Assembly (NCBI GenBank): GCA_029432815.1
Contig: JAROBA010000022.1
Coordinates: 28,404-92,403, forward strand
Direction: 5' to 3'
DNA: 64,000 nt
Source of the DNA: Pontiellaceae bacterium B1224
GTDB lineage: Bacteria; Verrucomicrobiota; Kiritimatiellia; Kiritimatiellales; Pontiellaceae
The notes under the pieces were generated by a model, which was not told where the DNA came from, made no database searches, and worked only from the letters and a program-made list of their open reading frames with translations. The position numbers and the translations under genes were made by a program. Of this stretch, positions 62,959-64,000 are shown piece by piece. Numbering within the stretch: position 1 is the stretch's first letter; every line of letters begins with the position of its first letter.

Positions 62959-63918
62959 ATGGGACAGTTGAAGAATACCTTTTCGTGGTCGTTCAGTGCA
63001 TCGGAAGATTTCGAGCAGTGCCGCCGTCGTCGCTACTGGAGTAAATACGGCATGTGGGGCGGCTGGGCGCGCAATGCGAGCGAGGAGCAGAAGACGGCGT
63101 ATCGGTTAAATAAGATGGATAACCGCTGGGGCCTGATGGGACAGGCGGCCGAAAATGCCATCATGTGGGTGCTTAAACAGCATCAGCAGGGGAAAGTAGT
63201 AACGGTTGATGATGCATGGAAAACGATTGCGCGGCCTTTTATGACGAAGAAGTGGAACGAGTCGTTGGAAGGCAACTGGCGCTCGGCCCCGAAACAGTTC
63301 TGCTGCCTGCGCGACCACTACTACAACAAGCTGGCTGGCGAAGAGGAAAAGGAAGCCAAGCGGGCAGTGGCAGCTCAGATCCAAAACTGCATTCAAAACT
63401 TTATTGAGAAGGTACTTCCAAGGATTGGAACCATTAAACCCGCCCAGGAATTCCAAATCGCAACACCGGATCTCGGCGGCGATGTGGAGCACTTTATCTA
63501 TGAAGGCGTGAAAATCTACTCGATTCCCGACTATGCCTACAGAATCGGCGATGAAGTCCATATTCACGATTGGAAGGCCGGAAAGATCAAGGCCGATCAG
63601 CATCGTTTGCAACTGTCACTCTACGCCCTCTGGGCCATTGTGAAACACGGAGCAACACTCGATAAAATTTTTCTCTATGTGGAATATCTAAACGAAGGGC
63701 AGGTGCTTCCGTTCCAGATTACGGCAGAGCAGCTGGAGGAAACGAAAGCGCTGATGAGCGATTCCGTGGGAGAAATGACGGAATATCTGGTTGATCACGA
63801 TCGCGATAAAAATGAGCCGCTGCCCAAAGAGGAATGGGAATTGGCACTGGACCCAGCCAGTTGCGGAATGTGTGATTTCTATGAACTCTGCAAGCCGGAA
63901 TTAGATGGGTGTAACTGA
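62959..63918 (+). CDS. Cas4/RecB-like Fe-S PD-(D/E)XK nuclease
   Basis: A 319-residue nuclease-like protein. Near the N-terminus WSFSASEDFEQC places Cys21 where Cas4 and AddB have their first cluster cysteine. At the C-terminus C302-x2-C305-x5-C311 complete the four-cysteine iron-sulphur set. The catalytic core is visible as Asp191 (SIPDYAY), the D-x-K motif Asp204-Trp-Lys206 and the Q-x3-LYA motif starting at Gln218. All expected catalytic residues are present. No cas1, cas2 or CRISPR array is nearby, so it is more likely a stand-alone DNA repair exonuclease. GGAG precedes the ATG. A dispersed palindrome (63416) lies inside the gene. Confidence 0.82.
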   Translation: MGQLKNTFSWSFSASEDFEQCRRRRYWSKYGMWGGWARNASEEQKTAYRLNKMDNRWGLMGQAAENAIMWVLKQHQQGKVVTVDDAWKTIARPFMTKKWNESLEGNWRSAPKQFCCLRDHYYNKLAGEEEKEAKRAVAAQIQNCIQNFIEKVLPRIGTIKPAQEFQIATPDLGGDVEHFIYEGVKIYSIPDYAYRIGDEVHIHDWKAGKIKADQHRLQLSLYALWAIVKHGATLDKIFLYVEYLNEGQVLPFQITAEQLEETKALMSDSVGEMTEYLVDHDRDKNEPLPKEEWELALDPASCGMCDFYELCKPELDGCN

Positions 63919-63935
63919 AATCCGTGGAAACAGCT

Positions 63936-63973
63936 GAGAACCTGAGCGAATCACTCGACAGGTTCTCTTTTTT
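63936..63973 (+). terminator. Terminator after the nuclease gene
   Basis: GAGAACCTG ... CAGGTTCTC followed by TTTTTT. Confidence 0.9.
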
Positions 63974-64000
63974 GAACGTTACAGTGTCTAGATACTAGAC

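Larger units (their letters stand above)
1150..63430. repeat. Dispersed 15-bp palindrome TTCCA-R-N-S-N-Y-TGGAA (31 exact copies)
   Basis: First bases of the exact copies: 1150, 3433, 3905, 5300, 6432, 6596, 6732, 14274, 14349, 19098, 19255, 29797, 29848, 31709, 32362, 33530, 35088, 35273, 35648, 35857, 36067, 40196, 44735, 44893, 50177, 55156, 57473, 60239, 60321, 62824, 63416. In all of them base 6 is A or G, base 8 is G or C and base 10 is T or C. About fifteen further sites differ by one fixed base (for example near 4449, 8594, 11291, 12955, 12972, 18671, 24336, 26528, 30171, 40437, 41241, 44084, 49341). Twenty-two exact copies are inside genes, often read as F-Q-x-L-E; nine are intergenic. 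Many come in pairs 36-170 bases apart. Confidence 0.95.

Noticed and set aside
63986..64000. Perfect palindrome GTCTAGATACTAGAC at the window end
   Set aside because: Short and cut by the window edge; nothing else supports a function.

Overview
The window looks like a chromosomal segment of a free-living, Gram-negative, probably anaerobic bacterium of the Planctomycetes-Verrucomicrobia-Chlamydiae group. My best guess is Kiritimatiellota (Pontiella-like). This is an inference from gene content: a type II secretion type operon, lipoproteins and an outer-membrane beta-barrel, a PPi-type PEP carboxykinase candidate, an ApgM-type phosphoglycerate mutase, a carboxynorspermidine polyamine route and a sodium-solute symporter. 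No rRNA or marker gene in the window proves the lineage. There are no prophages, insertion sequences or CRISPR arrays; most genes are housekeeping or metabolic and sit in short operons.

Layout. 1-5.3 kb: minus-strand secretion operon (two tandem GspE-like ATPases, a small anchored protein, GspF, start of a next gene). 5.5-6.4 kb: unknown membrane protein. 6.4-12.9 kb: haem genes hemH, hemY, hemN, hemE, interrupted by two related plus-strand lipoproteins. 13-19.6 kb: a two-domain Rid protein, a 1149-residue probable PPi-PEPCK and a D-aminoacylase-like amidohydrolase. 19.8-22.6 kb: sigma-54 promoter, ammonium transporter, PII protein, outer-membrane protein. 22.9-33.4 kb: second sigma-54 promoter, ABC transporter, NikR-like regulator without nickel ligands, two DUF1989 proteins, urea/guanidine carboxylase and allophanate hydrolase, which together form a nitrogen-scavenging pathway. 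33.4-38.2 kb: converging operon with agmatinase, carboxynorspermidine decarboxylase, an FAD oxidoreductase and carboxynorspermidine synthase; arginine decarboxylase lies at 42.8-44.7 kb. 38.3-39.4 kb: a PaaX-like gene (Cas2-like central domain) bounded by 38-bp dyad repeats, with a decayed tandem duplication next to two Cys/Met-metabolism PLP enzymes. 44.8-50 kb: two unusual Hsp70 proteins and a DUF2760 protein. 50.3-54 kb: glycosyltransferase fusion plus GH130 protein. 54.2-57.4 kb: phosphoglycerate mutase and DEAD-box helicase. 57.5-60.2 kb: large AsmA-like repeat protein. 60.6 kb: tRNA-Leu(GAG). 61-63.9 kb: sodium-solute symporter and a Cas4-like Fe-S PD-(D/E)XK nuclease.

Two signals are not explained by the genes. 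First, a 15-bp palindrome, TTCCA-R-N-S-N-Y-TGGAA, occurs 31 times exactly in 64 kb (about 0.06 expected for its ten fixed bases), inside genes as well as between them, often in pairs. In every copy the sixth base is a purine, the centre is G or C and the tenth base is a pyrimidine. Second, the PaaX-like gene is bracketed by doubly symmetric 38-bp repeats, one of which supplies its stop codon. A separate background of long intergenic palindromes (several families) is also present, and one of them supplies the C-terminus and stop codon of hemY.
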